Source: Paenibacillus sp. CF384 (GTDB lineage: Bacteria; Bacillota; Bacilli; Paenibacillales; Paenibacillaceae). From it: a stretch of 64,000 nucleotides of DNA. Location: positions 62,001 to 126,000 of the forward strand of contig NZ_FNNV01000017.1 in NCBI RefSeq assembly GCF_900106745.1. Reading direction: 5' to 3'. Each line of letters starts with the position of its first letter. The stretch's first letter is position 1. The translations under genes and the position numbers were made by a program. This document shows positions 37,758 to 47,772 of the stretch, piece after piece. The notes below the pieces were generated by a model, which was not told the DNA's origin, made no database searches, and was given only the letters and a program-made list of their open reading frames with translations.

Positions 37758-40700
37758 CTACCAATTGTTCCCCGAACCCGTTGCAGTAAAGCTCGCCGAA
37801 TCATTCTTGAACTTGCCGGACGGCGCGACATTAACCGTATTCGCATTGAACGCTGCCGATCCATTCGCGGAGCCTCTTACATAGACCCCATAAGTGCCGG
37901 AATTATTGATTGTATTGGACGTATAATTCACGACCGCGCTGGAGCTTGGTTCCTCGATAAACACACCCGAATACGTGCTGCTGTCGATCAGATTGCTGCT
38001 AACATTAATCGTCAATCCAGAAGCAAGACCGTTATTATTGACCCAATACCCCCAGATTGCTCCGATTTGGTAGCCATAATCATGATGGTACGACCCGCTG
38101 CGAACAAGCTTGTTATTCGTAATCGTAAGTGTGCCTGTGAACGCTGTAGGGCTATGATTCGTACCGAACTGGATGCCTGAGCCGTTATCGACCGTATCCA
38201 GAATGAGATTATTGCTTACCGTATTATTTTTGCCGCCATAGATGCCGATGCCGTTCGCTAGATTCGGGATCTGCACCGTGTTATAGCGGAATGTACTGCC
38301 TTCCACTGTTCCAGTGCCGCCGTTAAGCGATTTGGACCACATGGCCATACCATCATCGCCATTGTTACGGAAGTTGCTTTGCTCCACGATCGTATTGAGC
38401 GTGCCTCCGTTAATGTTGATTCCATCTGCCCAAGTATCCCGGACGCGCAGCTTAGAAACCAGCGCATTTGCCGTTCCTTCGTTCAACCATAGGCCAACCT
38501 TCGTGTGCTCCATCCAAATATTCATGATCGTCGAATTCAGTGCATTTCCTTCAATGCCGGCAATACCCGTTGCATTCGAGCGATAGGTTTCCTCCGCCTT
38601 GATCATGAAATCAGAGAGCGTTACATTCCCACCTTGCAAAAGAATCCCAGCATACGCACCTTGCAATGTCGAGCGCCACATACCTGCACCCTTAACAGAC
38701 ACGCCGCTTGGCAGTTTGATTTTGGTCGTGCCTCTTGTTCCTGTTTTGAAGTCGAAGGTACCTTCAGGGATCCATACGCCTTTAATGGAAGTTCCGTTCA
38801 CAGCCGCAATCGCCGAGGTCATCGCCGCCGTATCGTCTACGCCGTCATTGGCCGTTGCCCCATAATTCGTAATCGCCACATAATCCGAAGGCTTCGTAAG
38901 TGCCGCGGGAACGGCTTCTGTTTCAATGAAATCAATCAGGACATAGCTGTTTCCGGAAGGATTGGAATCATTCGCATCCCACTGCAGCTTGATCTTCGTA
39001 CCTGCTGCATATTGCTGGCCAAGAAGCACGCGACTTTCGTCAAAATACCGATGGTGGTTGATGCCCGGCGTATTCGACCATTGCATCTCGCCGCCGTCGG
39101 AGCCATATTGTCCATACTGGTGGGCGTACCTGGTTGTTAACGAAATATCCGCTGCATGGGCAGTGCCCGCATAGACACTGATATTTTGAGAAATATCTGA
39201 ACCTGTTGCGCTGTCCGGCATCGAGTAACGCACCACAATTCCTTGTGCAGGATTGCTCAGCGTTAATTCTACGGATTGCCCTTGTGCCAGACGTACTGCT
39301 TTTCTGCCTGATGCTTCCGATTCCGCTACTGTCCATGTCGTGCTTGGACCTGTAACAGACCCGCCGACAATCGTTAAATCCTCCGCTTCATAGCTGTCAT
39401 AAGGCACGGTTGCGCCATAGTTCTGAACGACGCCGATGGTGAGGCTCTTGCCGTAGCTGTTGTTGTTCTCATCCAATTCACTGATCAACGACGTCTCGTC
39501 CACGACAGCGTTTACCGTATGAATGCCGTTTACGGCTGTCCATGAACCGGAGTTTTGCGTGAGGGTGACGGAAGCGCCTGCTGCGATGGATGTGGTGTAG
39601 TTAATGACTGAGCTTACTTTGGTGCCATTTACATAGAAAGACACATTGCTCGCCGTTCCGGCGGCCGTGGCTGCTGTCCCCTGATTCTTCACGACTGCGC
39701 TGAATGTGACGGCATTCCCTGCTGCAGGAGCGGCCGGCGACCATGTAACATCCGTTACGACCAAGTCAGGCTTGCTAGGTACGCTCACCAGGATGCTTTC
39801 ATCGAGCGTGTTATTATTATCATTCGATTCCGTTATGCGGTTGATATCATCCACAAAAGCTCTTACCGTCTGCGTACCGGTCACTGCCGTCCAGGTAGTC
39901 TTGGTGTTTGGTCCTCCTGTAGCCGTTACCGTGACGGAGCTGCCCGCCGGTATCGAGGAAGTGTAGTTGTCACTCCAGTTGACGGATGTACCGTTAATGG
40001 AAAAAACAACGCCGTGTATAGTACCTGCAGGCGTAGCAGCGGTCCCTTGGTTCTTAATGACCGCACTGAATGTCACTTCATTGCCTGTCAGAGGGGAAGC
40101 CGGCGACCAGGAAACGTCGGTTACGATGAGGTCCGCTGTCCCTGCGCCCGCTCCGGTTGTAATGCTTTTGTCGAACGTATTGTTCGATTCATTGGATTCT
40201 GCAATGCGGTTCACGTCATCGATAAAAGCTCGCACCGTATGCGTGCCGGATGCCGCAGTCCACGAAGCCTTGCTATTTGGACCTCCCGTGGCCGTTACCG
40301 TTACGGACGCACCTGCAGCCAACGAAGAGGTGTAATTATCGCTCCAGTTCACGGATGTCCCATCTACGGTAAACAACACGCCGTGAATCGTGCCCGCTGA
40401 TGTCGCTGCTGTACCTTGGTTCTTGATGACCGCACGAAATGTCACTTCATTGCCGGTCTGAGGCGAAGCAGGCGTCCACGTAATATCGGTTACGACCAAG
40501 TCAGGCGTACCCGAACCGGATAACGTGATGCTTTGGCTCCAGGTATTGTTACTTTCATTCGATTCCGCAATTCGGTTCACGTCATCCACATACGCGCTCA
40601 CGGTATGCGTTCCGGATGCAGCAGTCCATGAGGCTTTGGCGCTTGGACCTCCTGTCGCCGTTACCGTTACAGATGCCCCCGCTGCGATCGACGAGGTATA

Positions 40701-40970
40701 GTTGTCACTCCAGCTTACGGATGTACCGTCAACGGTAAACAGTACACCGTGCACAACGCCTGCCGGACTAGGATCAGCACCTTGATTCTTAATCGTGGCG
40801 CTGAAAGTTACCTCGCTGCCAATGGCAGGGTTAGCCGGCGTCCATGTGATGCCCGTTACTACCAAGTCAGGTCCACCGGCCGCTTTCGCCGTATGTGGGA
40901 AGATCACCAATTGGGAGAAGATAAGGGCCACAACCATTAAATATACCGAGATTCTGCTTCTACTACGCAT
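37758..40970 (-). CDS. Secreted CARDB-repeat right-handed beta-helix enzyme, GH87-like (mycodextranase type)
   Basis: About 1070 residues. A signal peptide ends near PHTAKAAGG; four CARDB adhesion-type repeats follow (each starting PDLVVTD-like, about 33-515); about 520-690 is a carbohydrate-binding-like beta-sandwich (YDSYEAEDLTIVGG); about 700-1070 is a pectate-lyase-type beta-helix beginning ITNYGATANDGVDDTAAM. DTWADGININGG and NNGDDGMAMW resemble the three catalytic Asp of GH87 alpha-1,3-glucanases, which suggests that substrate; GH55 or a polygalacturonase-like role is possible. ATG 40970 has GAGGAGG 7 nt upstream. It lies just downstream of the lipoprotein amylase and importer 3, so it may be co-expressed. 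Confidence 0.85.
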   Translation of the reverse strand: MRSRSRISVYLMVVALIFSQLVIFPHTAKAAGGPDLVVTGITWTPANPAIGSEVTFSATIKNQGADPSPAGVVHGVLFTVDGTSVSWSDNYTSSIAAGASVTVTATGGPSAKASWTAASGTHTVSAYVDDVNRIAESNESNNTWSQSITLSGSGTPDLVVTDITWTPASPQTGNEVTFRAVIKNQGTAATSAGTIHGVLFTVDGTSVNWSDNYTSSLAAGASVTVTATGGPNSKASWTAASGTHTVRAFIDDVNRIAESNESNNTFDKSITTGAGAGTADLIVTDVSWSPASPLTGNEVTFSAVIKNQGTAATPAGTIHGVVFSINGTSVNWSDNYTSSIPAGSSVTVTATGGPNTKTTWTAVTGTQTVRAFVDDINRITESNDNNNTLDESILVSVPSKPDLVVTDVTWSPAAPAAGNAVTFSAVVKNQGTAATAAGTASNVSFYVNGTKVSSVINYTTSIAAGASVTLTQNSGSWTAVNGIHTVNAVVDETSLISELDENNNSYGKSLTIGVVQNYGATVPYDSYEAEDLTIVGGSVTGPSTTWTVAESEASGRKAVRLAQGQSVELTLSNPAQGIVVRYSMPDSATGSDISQNISVYAGTAHAADISLTTRYAHQYGQYGSDGGEMQWSNTPGINHHRYFDESRVLLGQQYAAGTKIKLQWDANDSNPSGNSYVLIDFIETEAVPAALTKPSDYVAITNYGATANDGVDDTAAMTSAIAAVNGTSIKGVWIPEGTFDFKTGTRGTTKIKLPSGVSVKGAGMWRSTLQGAYAGILLQGGNVTLSDFMIKAEETYRSNATGIAGIEGNALNSTIMNIWMEHTKVGLWLNEGTANALVSKLRVRDTWADGININGGTLNTIVEQSNFRNNGDDGMAMWSKSLNGGTGTVEGSTFRYNTVQIPNLANGIGIYGGKNNTVSNNLILDTVDNGSGIQFGTNHSPTAFTGTLTITNNKLVRSGSYHHDYGYQIGAIWGYWVNNNGLASGLTINVSSNLIDSSTYSGVFIEEPSSSAVVNYTSNTINNSGTYGVYVRGSANGSAAFNANTVNVAPSGKFKNDSASFTATGSGNNW

Positions 40971-41145
40971 TAACAAGCCTCCTCATTGTTTTCAATCGCG
41001 GAACACATCTAACTATGTAATGCGGTACCTTAGCCATCATTCAACATGCACTGGCCGGCCCCACCTCCTTATCCAAATCCAAAATGTAACCGCATTCATA
41101 ACTTGCCAAAGCTCAGAGCCCGGGCAACCCCGGACTCCGAATCAT

Positions 41146-42591
41146 TCAACGCGTGTAGATCTGGTACTCCCATGGCGCTAACTCGACGGCCTGTTCTGCT
41201 TGGACATCCACCGCTGCCCCGGAAGGAAACGCCTTATAACTTCCTGCAGCTTCACCCGTTTGAATCGTGCTCTTCACAGGTTCGCCCGACAAATTCATCA
41301 CGACGATGACCGTATTGGCATCTTTCGTTCGCTCGAACGCAAGGATATCGCCGTTGTCGCCGACTGCTAAGGTTCGATAGGCTCCTCCTGATTTGCCGTT
41401 CCACAGTGCCGGATTGTCATGCTTGAGTCGAATCAGATCCGTGTACAACGTCGACATCGACGAAGACGTAGACGTATCGTTCCACGCAATCTCATCCTTC
41501 TCGAAGAACTGGAGCCGCTTGTTCAATCCGGCTTCCTGTCCCGAGTAGATCAAAGGCATGCCCGGCATTAAGAAACTGAGCGCCGCCATCGGTTTCACCG
41601 CATCCTTCAGCCGTTCATATTCCGTCCCTGTCCAGGAATTCTCGTCATGATTGGACGTGAAGTTCAGCGGATAGGTGCCGCTCGGATAGGTCTTCGCCAG
41701 CCGTTCCCCGTACTTCTTCACTTGCTCAGCATTGCCGAGACCTTTGGCAATCCGGTTCATCATGTTATACAGCTGCCATCCGTAATTGGAATTGAACGCA
41801 TGCTTCAACAGTCCGATCTGCTGATCGTCCTCCGCCAGCATGTAGACCGGCTTGATCTGCTCCAGCTCCGCTCGCGCTTTCTCCCAGAAAGCCGTCGGCA
41901 CGCCGCCCGCATAATCGCAGCGATAGCCGTCGATATCGAACTCGGCAACCCAATACTTAAGGGCATCAATCATCGCCGCCTGCATATCCGCACTGTCATA
42001 ATTAAGGTCCGCTACATCCGTCCAATTCGTGCCCGCAGGCTGCATGATATGGCCATTCTCGTCCGTCGAATACCAGCCCGGATTCGCCGTCCATGGATTG
42101 TCCCAGCCCGTATGGTTGGCCACCCAATCCAGCATGACCTTGAAGCCCATTTCATGGGCCTTGTTCACCAGTGCCCGGAAATCCTCCTCCGTCCCGAACT
42201 CCGGATTGACCGCTTTATAATCATCAACCGCATAATAGGATCCCAAGGTCCCGTTACGGTTCTTCTTGGAGATCGGGTGAATGGGCATGAACCATAAGAT
42301 ATCCACGCCAAGCTCCTTGAGCCGCGGCAGATGGGCTTCGAATGCCTTGAACGTACCTTCCTTCGAGTACTGTCTGACGTTAACCTCGTACATGACGGCC
42401 TTCTCTGACCAGTCCGGAACCGCCGTTCCTTGATTCTTCTGCTCTTGTTTCTCGTCCTGATTCTGCTTCTGATCAGCCACAGCTTTCACCACCGGTTTAT
42501 CCGCTTCCTGATTCGAGCTGCTGCAGGCGGAGACTAGATAAACCAAGCTAAGCAGACAGACCGCCAGAGGCAGAGCAACAAAGCGCTTCAT
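41146..42591 (-). CDS. Lipoprotein alpha-amylase-family glycosidase (GH13)
   Basis: A 481-residue GH13 (alpha/beta)8 enzyme tethered to the membrane: signal peptide with lipobox VSAC, a charged linker, then the catalytic barrel. Conserved regions are VMLDWVANHTGWD (I), DIDGYRCDYAGG with the nucleophile Asp (II), VYMLAEDD with the acid Glu (III) and NFTSNHDENSW (IV), plus a C-terminal beta domain. It follows the YtcP-type permease by 27 bp, so it belongs to import operon 3, where it likely trims alpha-glucan oligomers before uptake. The 175-bp gap downstream shows a GC-rich inverted repeat (about 41113-41139) without a U-run. Confidence 0.93.
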   Translation of the reverse strand: MKRFVALPLAVCLLSLVYLVSACSSSNQEADKPVVKAVADQKQNQDEKQEQKNQGTAVPDWSEKAVMYEVNVRQYSKEGTFKAFEAHLPRLKELGVDILWFMPIHPISKKNRNGTLGSYYAVDDYKAVNPEFGTEEDFRALVNKAHEMGFKVMLDWVANHTGWDNPWTANPGWYSTDENGHIMQPAGTNWTDVADLNYDSADMQAAMIDALKYWVAEFDIDGYRCDYAGGVPTAFWEKARAELEQIKPVYMLAEDDQQIGLLKHAFNSNYGWQLYNMMNRIAKGLGNAEQVKKYGERLAKTYPSGTYPLNFTSNHDENSWTGTEYERLKDAVKPMAALSFLMPGMPLIYSGQEAGLNKRLQFFEKDEIAWNDTSTSSSMSTLYTDLIRLKHDNPALWNGKSGGAYRTLAVGDNGDILAFERTKDANTVIVVMNLSGEPVKSTIQTGEAAGSYKAFPSGAAVDVQAEQAVELAPWEYQIYTR

Positions 42592-42618
42592 GACTATGAC
42601 TCACCATCCGTTCGCTTA

Positions 42619-43506
42619 TTAACCTTTTACCGAGCCAAGGGTGATCCCTTTGACGAAATACTTTTGCAAGAAGGGGTAAATAACGAGCAGCGGCAGCATC
42701 GAAATGAAGATTTTGGCCGCATTGAGCGTCTGGTTCGATAACGCCGACATTCGTTTGACCGATTCCTCATCCATCTTGGTCGGATCGATCACCACCGCGA
42801 CCTGCCGGATGTAGGATTGCAGCGGATAGTGAACCGATTTATTCATCAGCACGAGCGCTTGGAAAAACTCGTTCCAATGGTACACGATCGTAAATACGAG
42901 CACCGTTGCAAGCACTGGCATCGCGAGCGGCAAGAAGATGCTGAACAGGATCCGCCACGGCCCCGCTCCGTCCATCAATGCGGATTCTTCCACTTCCTTC
43001 GGCATATTCCGGAAGTAGTTCATGACGAGAATGACGTTAAATACCGGCAAGCCCCCGCCAAGCACGAGCCCCCAGATGCTGTTGATCATGCCGAGCGATT
43101 TCATCGTCAGATACCACGGCACTAAGCCGCCGTTGAAGAGCATCGCGAAGACCAGAAGCCACATGATCACGTTCCTGGCTTTGAATTCCTTCCCGTTCTT
43201 CGAAAGCGGGTAGGCCATTAAGAGAACAACGAAGAAGGAGATGGCAGATCCATAGAGGACGCGCTGTACGGAAATAAAGAACGATTTGAAAAATTGGTCG
43301 TCCTTCATGATCGTCTCATAAGAACCAACCGTGAGGCCTTTCGGCCACAAGAACACCTGCCCTGCCGACGCCGCAGCTTTATCGCTTAATGAAATGGATA
43401 AGGTATACCAGACCGGCAACAAGCACAAGAGCATAATCGCCAAGAGGAGTATGATATTCAATCCGTTGAAAAGTCTGGAAACCGCTGAACGTTCGGTAAT
43501 CATCAT
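42619..43506 (-). CDS. YtcP-type sugar ABC transporter permease, cluster 3
   Basis: About 295 residues, six helices, EAA loop EESALMDGAGPWRILFSIFL and family C-terminus FLQKYFVKGITLGSVKG. ATG 43506 (a second ATG follows) has AAAGGA 7 nt upstream; an in-frame extension to 43575 would overlap the LplB-type gene and lacks a ribosome site. It lies 16 bp after the LplB-type stop and 27 bp before the GH13 gene. Confidence 0.93.
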   Translation of the reverse strand: MMITERSAVSRLFNGLNIILLLAIMLLCLLPVWYTLSISLSDKAAASAGQVFLWPKGLTVGSYETIMKDDQFFKSFFISVQRVLYGSAISFFVVLLMAYPLSKNGKEFKARNVIMWLLVFAMLFNGGLVPWYLTMKSLGMINSIWGLVLGGGLPVFNVILVMNYFRNMPKEVEESALMDGAGPWRILFSIFLPLAMPVLATVLVFTIVYHWNEFFQALVLMNKSVHYPLQSYIRQVAVVIDPTKMDEESVKRMSALSNQTLNAAKIFISMLPLLVIYPFLQKYFVKGITLGSVKG

Positions 43507-43522
43507 GCTTTCATCCTTTACC

Positions 43523-44416
43523 TTAGAAAATTCGGTAGTTGGCAAACCGGTAAGCCAAGCTGTATGAAGCGGCAATCAAGACGAATCCCACAACCGATTT
43601 CAATAGTCCCACCGCCGTTGCTAAGCCATACTGCATATCAATGAGTCCTGCGCGGTATACCCAAGTATCGATAATGTCGCCGGTGGAATAGACCGTTGGA
43701 TTATATAAGTTGAAGATTTGATCGAAGCCTGCGTTTAGAATGTTGCCCATGCTCAGCGTTGCGAGAAGCACGGCAACCGGTATAATGCTCGGAAGGGTGA
43801 TGCGGGTCAATCGTTTCCACTGGGACGCGCCGTCAATCGCAGCAGCCTCGTACATCTCGGGGTTAATGGAAGTTAACGCCGCGAAGAAAATGATGGCATT
43901 GAAGCCGAACTCCTTCCACACGTCACTTCCGACGACGAGCACCGGGAATATCTGCGCATCGGCGAAAAACAACCCTTTTTCCAGCCCAAAGCTGGCTAAA
44001 ACCTGATTCACGGGACCCGAATAGGAGAAAATATCCAGCATCATGCCCGCCACAATAACCCAGGACAGAAAATGCGGCAAATACACGACCGTCTGCACCG
44101 CACGGGTAAACAATCTATTCTTGACTTCATTCAGCATCAGCGCAAACGCAAGCGGAACAACGAGATTACCGACCATTTTGGCTAATGCAATGAAGATCGT
44201 ATTCCGGAAAATAATCTTGCTGTCGTCAAGCTCGAACATATATTGAAAATTTTCTAAACCGATCCAGGGAGACTTTAAGATGCCCATACCCGGATTAAAA
44301 TCTTTAAAAGCCGTCATGATGCCGTACATAGGAAAGAGATTATAGAAGAACAACCAAACCAGTCCGGGCAATAGCATGAGATAATAATGTTTCGCGAATC
44401 CTTTGTTGGTCTGCAT
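43523..44416 (-). CDS. LplB-type sugar ABC transporter permease, cluster 3
   Basis: A 297-residue inner-membrane permease with six helices (first YYLMLLPGLVWLFFYNLFPM), EAA loop EAAAIDGASQWKRLTRITLP and the family ending AYRFANYRIF. It pairs with the YtcP-type permease downstream and the binding protein upstream, from which an intercistronic hairpin separates it. The ATPase is not encoded in the window. Confidence 0.94.
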   Translation of the reverse strand: MQTNKGFAKHYYLMLLPGLVWLFFYNLFPMYGIMTAFKDFNPGMGILKSPWIGLENFQYMFELDDSKIIFRNTIFIALAKMVGNLVVPLAFALMLNEVKNRLFTRAVQTVVYLPHFLSWVIVAGMMLDIFSYSGPVNQVLASFGLEKGLFFADAQIFPVLVVGSDVWKEFGFNAIIFFAALTSINPEMYEAAAIDGASQWKRLTRITLPSIIPVAVLLATLSMGNILNAGFDQIFNLYNPTVYSTGDIIDTWVYRAGLIDMQYGLATAVGLLKSVVGFVLIAASYSLAYRFANYRIF

Positions 44417-44439
44417 CCTTGATTTCCCCTTATTAGGAA

Positions 44440-44470
44440 GTCAAGACGAGTAGCGAGTACCCGTCTTGAC
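44440..44470 (-). promoter_or_regulatory. Intercistronic hairpin after the cluster 3 binding protein gene
   Basis: A perfect 9-bp stem GTCAAGACG / CGTCTTGAC with a 13-nt loop, 9 bp after the binding-protein stop and without a U-run in the leftward direction. It matches the position of the cluster 2 hairpin at 22477. Confidence 0.6.
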
Positions 44471-44479
44471 CTTTTTCAT

Positions 44480-46228
44480 CTATTTAAGCTCGTTAACCTC
44501 TTCGGTAATTTTGTCGCCGCCTTGATCCTTCCATTTGGTCACGAACGTATCGAAGGCATCCAATTCTTCGCTGCCCATGATGATTTTGAGGAAGGTTTCG
44601 TCTTCCATTTTCTTCAGGTTCGTCCATCTGGATTCCATTGTTTTCGTTTGAGCCGTTGCGATGCTTCGTACCCAGTTAATATCCGCATCTACGAAAGTCG
44701 AACCGCCGTTCAGATGGGCATAGATATGCGTGAAGAATCCAGGATCCGCTGCTTGATCGAATGTGCCGATATCATAGCTGTCGAAAGGCTCTTTCTTAAT
44801 GGCATCCACATGTTTCGCCATTTCATAAGCCCAGCCGTAGTTGACTTGATCGAAATCTTCCAGCTTCATTTCACCCTTCAGATGCTTGCGAAGGGAGTTT
44901 ACCGCATACTCAAGCTGGTCGCCGGCACCAAGAATCAGGAACAATGGTACCTCTTGCGATGTCATTTGCTTGCCTGCCGTCAGCTTGTTGAATTCCTCGT
45001 CCTTGCCCCATTTGTGAATCGAAGTCATCTTCACGATCGCTTCCGGGTGCTTCGCATTCTTGCTTATTACGATATAGCTGCTTCCCGTAGCTTGGTTGGA
45101 GTTGAATTTGCCTGCTGCATCAAGCGGCGCCGCATACGGTCTCCAGTTGGCTTTCGGATCGTTCTTAATGTTGTCCGGAATGTTGTTATACGCAGACCAC
45201 CAAGGTCCGAAGAAAATACCCGTTTGACCGGCTGCAACAACTTCGGCTGTGCTTTTGCGAACGCCTAATTCCTTATCTAGAATTCCCTTCGCGTACCAGT
45301 CTTTCATCATGGCCAGTGCTTGCTTCGTCTCCGGTGTAGTGGAACCATATACCGCATTGCCGTCCTTGTCTTTCACCCAAATGCCCGGATAAGCATCGTT
45401 AGCGAAGAACAACGAGGAGAAGTTATACCAGTGATCCGTGGAATTCAGGAATGTGGAGTAAAGCGTGCCGCCTTGTTGCGTACCGACGATCCCAACTGTC
45501 TTATCTCCGCCCATCTTGTTGTCGATGAACGCTTTGGCGATGGTCTCCAGATCCTGCAACGACTTAGGCGGCTGCAGTCCCAGCTTGTCGAGCCAATCCT
45601 TACGAATCCAAGTCAGCGGCGCAGAAGGCAGTGTCGTCTCCGGAAGAGCATACAGCTTACCGTCAAACGTAACGCCATCGAGCAGACCCGGGTTGGAATC
45701 GTAAACCGCCTTCAATTCCGGGCTTGCGTATTTGTCATACACTTCGTTCAAATCTGCCAGCTGACCGGCTTTAACCATTTGTCTCAGCTGCGTTTCGTTG
45801 ACGACCATCGCATCCGGCAAGTCATTACTGGAGATTGCCAGACTCACCTTCTGTTGATAGTCAGGACCTTGAGCCGCTTCCCATGCATGCTTGGTTACGA
45901 TGTTGAATTTATCTTTCAGCCAGCGCGTGTACACGTTGTCTTCTGCCGTATCCGTGCCGTCGAACTTATAATTCGGGTCAATGGCTCTGCCGATGGATAC
46001 CTCGGTAGGCTCCGCGAATTTCGCAAACGGATCGATGACTTCATCGGTTGCCGTGTTGGCAGCTGCATTATTGGTTTGCGTGTTACTTGTGTTCGCCGTT
46101 TCCTTGCTGTTCTCTGCCTTGTTGTTGCTCGCCGCACCGTTGTTGCCGCCATCGTTATTGTTGCCGCAAGCGGCCAGACTTGCCGTTACGAGCAGCACAG
46201 CCATGGTCGATAATATACCCTTTCTCAT
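44480..46228 (-). CDS. Extracellular sugar-binding lipoprotein of ABC importer, cluster 3
   Basis: About 582 residues. ATG 46228 is chosen because AAGGGGGAGC precedes it and the signal peptide RKGILSTMAVLLVTASLAAC starts there; lipobox LAAC. An Asn/Ala/Thr-rich linker of about 45 residues follows, then the binding fold with LTWIRKDWLDKLGLQPP. It is the first gene of the binding protein-permease-permease-GH13 operon, and a strong terminator isolates it from the two-component genes upstream. The tethered GH13 amylase suggests that the ligand is an alpha-gluco-oligosaccharide. Confidence 0.94.
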   Translation of the reverse strand: MRKGILSTMAVLLVTASLAACGNNNDGGNNGAASNNKAENSKETANTSNTQTNNAAANTATDEVIDPFAKFAEPTEVSIGRAIDPNYKFDGTDTAEDNVYTRWLKDKFNIVTKHAWEAAQGPDYQQKVSLAISSNDLPDAMVVNETQLRQMVKAGQLADLNEVYDKYASPELKAVYDSNPGLLDGVTFDGKLYALPETTLPSAPLTWIRKDWLDKLGLQPPKSLQDLETIAKAFIDNKMGGDKTVGIVGTQQGGTLYSTFLNSTDHWYNFSSLFFANDAYPGIWVKDKDGNAVYGSTTPETKQALAMMKDWYAKGILDKELGVRKSTAEVVAAGQTGIFFGPWWSAYNNIPDNIKNDPKANWRPYAAPLDAAGKFNSNQATGSSYIVISKNAKHPEAIVKMTSIHKWGKDEEFNKLTAGKQMTSQEVPLFLILGAGDQLEYAVNSLRKHLKGEMKLEDFDQVNYGWAYEMAKHVDAIKKEPFDSYDIGTFDQAADPGFFTHIYAHLNGGSTFVDADINWVRSIATAQTKTMESRWTNLKKMEDETFLKIIMGSEELDAFDTFVTKWKDQGGDKITEEVNELK

Positions 46229-46340
46229 ATTGCTCCCCCTTGTAAATAGTTCGTTTGTTTCTGACAAACTCAATATAGCATGGCTCTTCATTAGGCCGAG
46301 TTAGAGGTCTATCCCCGAGTAGGTAGACGATTCTTCGCAA

Positions 46341-46389
46341 AATAAAGAATGCGTACGAAAAATGTCTACCCCTCTTTCGTACGCATTCT
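46341..46389 (-). terminator. Terminator between response regulator and importer operon, cluster 3
   Basis: A 15-bp perfect stem: AGAATGCGTACGAAA pairs with TTTCGTACGCATTCT, then TTTATTTTG in the leftward direction, 4 bp after the regulator stop. Confidence 0.92.
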
Positions 46390-46392
46390 ACC

Positions 46393-47769
46393 CTATTTGG
46401 TGCGGCCTTCCGAGAGCTGCCTGAACTCGCTCGGCAGAACGCCAACCTGCTCCCGGAATAACCGGCTGAAATATTTCTCGTCGTTGTAGCCGATTTGCTC
46501 CGCGACCCACTGAATCGTCTTGGTCGTGTTGCGCAAATACTCTTTCGCCCTCTCCATCCGAATATCACGCACATAATCCGAATACGTCTGTCCCACATAT
46601 TGCTTGAAGCATTGGCTGAAATAGCTGCTGCTCATATTGACCTGCTGGGCGATATCGGCGGCCGCGATCGGCTCGCTGATGTTCATTTGCGCCAAATTCA
46701 TCGCTTTCACGATGCTGTTCTGGATCTCCTTGGAGAACAGCGGCTTCGTGTTAGCGCTGCTTATCCGCTCGCGCACATCCGTGAGCCACTCCTCGAAACG
46801 GAACCAGCTGGAGAAGAAATCCTCGATCAGGATCGGTTCAGACAGAATCTGCTGATACAGCCTGTTCCACTCGTCAGATAGAGAGAAGAAGATACGAGCC
46901 AGCCGGATCGGAGGCATCTTGTAGCCCTTCAGCTCCCGCAGCATGGAATCGAATACTGATGCATCATAGATCCAGTCCGCTGATAGCCATTTTCCTTTCA
47001 TCTGATCGACTCCGAAGCTTCTGTCCGCTTTCTCCCGATGCAACAATTCGGCAGCGTTCACGAATTGAACAGATTCGGTAGGGTCAAAATCATAGAACAA
47101 ATCGCTCTTCCTATACCCTCGAATGAGCTGCAGCACCGTCTTCTTGTCGATGCCGGCTAAGTTCTGAAAACATACCAGTGCTGCATTGGGATCGGGCAGA
47201 AGGGACATCGGTGGTAAGCCTGCCCAGTACCAGATGCCGGCCTCCGCTTCCACCGCCTGATCAGGAAGGATATAAGTCCCCGCCGCTGACTTGGAATCAT
47301 CGTTCATCGGATGCAGCGAGTACAGCACGAACCACTCGTCGGCTTGTTCCGCTTCCTCATCCGGCACAGCTGCGGCCTTAGAGACTTCCTTTTGCTCCAT
47401 CAGTGATTTAATTCTGCCCAATACTTCCTCGAACTGCTCTCTCTCCAGCTGCACCTTCGCGATATAATCAATGGCTCCGAGCCTTAAGGCCTCCTGCACG
47501 TATTCGAAATCCTGATGAAGCGTCAGCACGACAATCTGCACTTGCGGATATTGCTGCCGAACGATTCTCATCAGCTCGATGCCGGACATGACAGGCATAG
47601 ACAAGTCCGTAATTAGAAGATCGACTTTGCTCTCTTCCATGACTTTGAGCGCATTCTCGCCGTTATTCGCCTCGCCTATGACCTCCATCCCGAACTCTTT
47701 CCAGGGCATGGCCGAAGCAAGACCTTTGCGTACCAGCTTGTCATCGTCTACGATCAACACGCGAATCAT
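46393..47769 (-). CDS. YesN-type response regulator, cluster 3
   Basis: A 458-residue regulator: receiver domain with D8/D9/D10, phosphoacceptor D55 in TDLSMPVMSG; helical linker; AraC HTH pair (IAQQVNMSSSYFSQCFKQ and VAEQIGYNDEKYFSRLFRE). It starts 3 bp after the kinase stop, with AAGGAG inside the kinase end. Two-component genes and importer operon are separated by a terminator exactly as in cluster 2. It likely activates the operon at 46228-41146. Confidence 0.95.
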   Translation of the reverse strand: MIRVLIVDDDKLVRKGLASAMPWKEFGMEVIGEANNGENALKVMEESKVDLLITDLSMPVMSGIELMRIVRQQYPQVQIVVLTLHQDFEYVQEALRLGAIDYIAKVQLEREQFEEVLGRIKSLMEQKEVSKAAAVPDEEAEQADEWFVLYSLHPMNDDSKSAAGTYILPDQAVEAEAGIWYWAGLPPMSLLPDPNAALVCFQNLAGIDKKTVLQLIRGYRKSDLFYDFDPTESVQFVNAAELLHREKADRSFGVDQMKGKWLSADWIYDASVFDSMLRELKGYKMPPIRLARIFFSLSDEWNRLYQQILSEPILIEDFFSSWFRFEEWLTDVRERISSANTKPLFSKEIQNSIVKAMNLAQMNISEPIAAADIAQQVNMSSSYFSQCFKQYVGQTYSDYVRDIRMERAKEYLRNTTKTIQWVAEQIGYNDEKYFSRLFREQVGVLPSEFRQLSEGRTK

Positions 47770-47772
47770 TCG

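Noticed and set aside
41113..41139. Terminator after the GH13 gene
   Set aside because: The GC-rich inverted repeat has no U-run and weak pairing; read-through into the beta-helix gene is possible.
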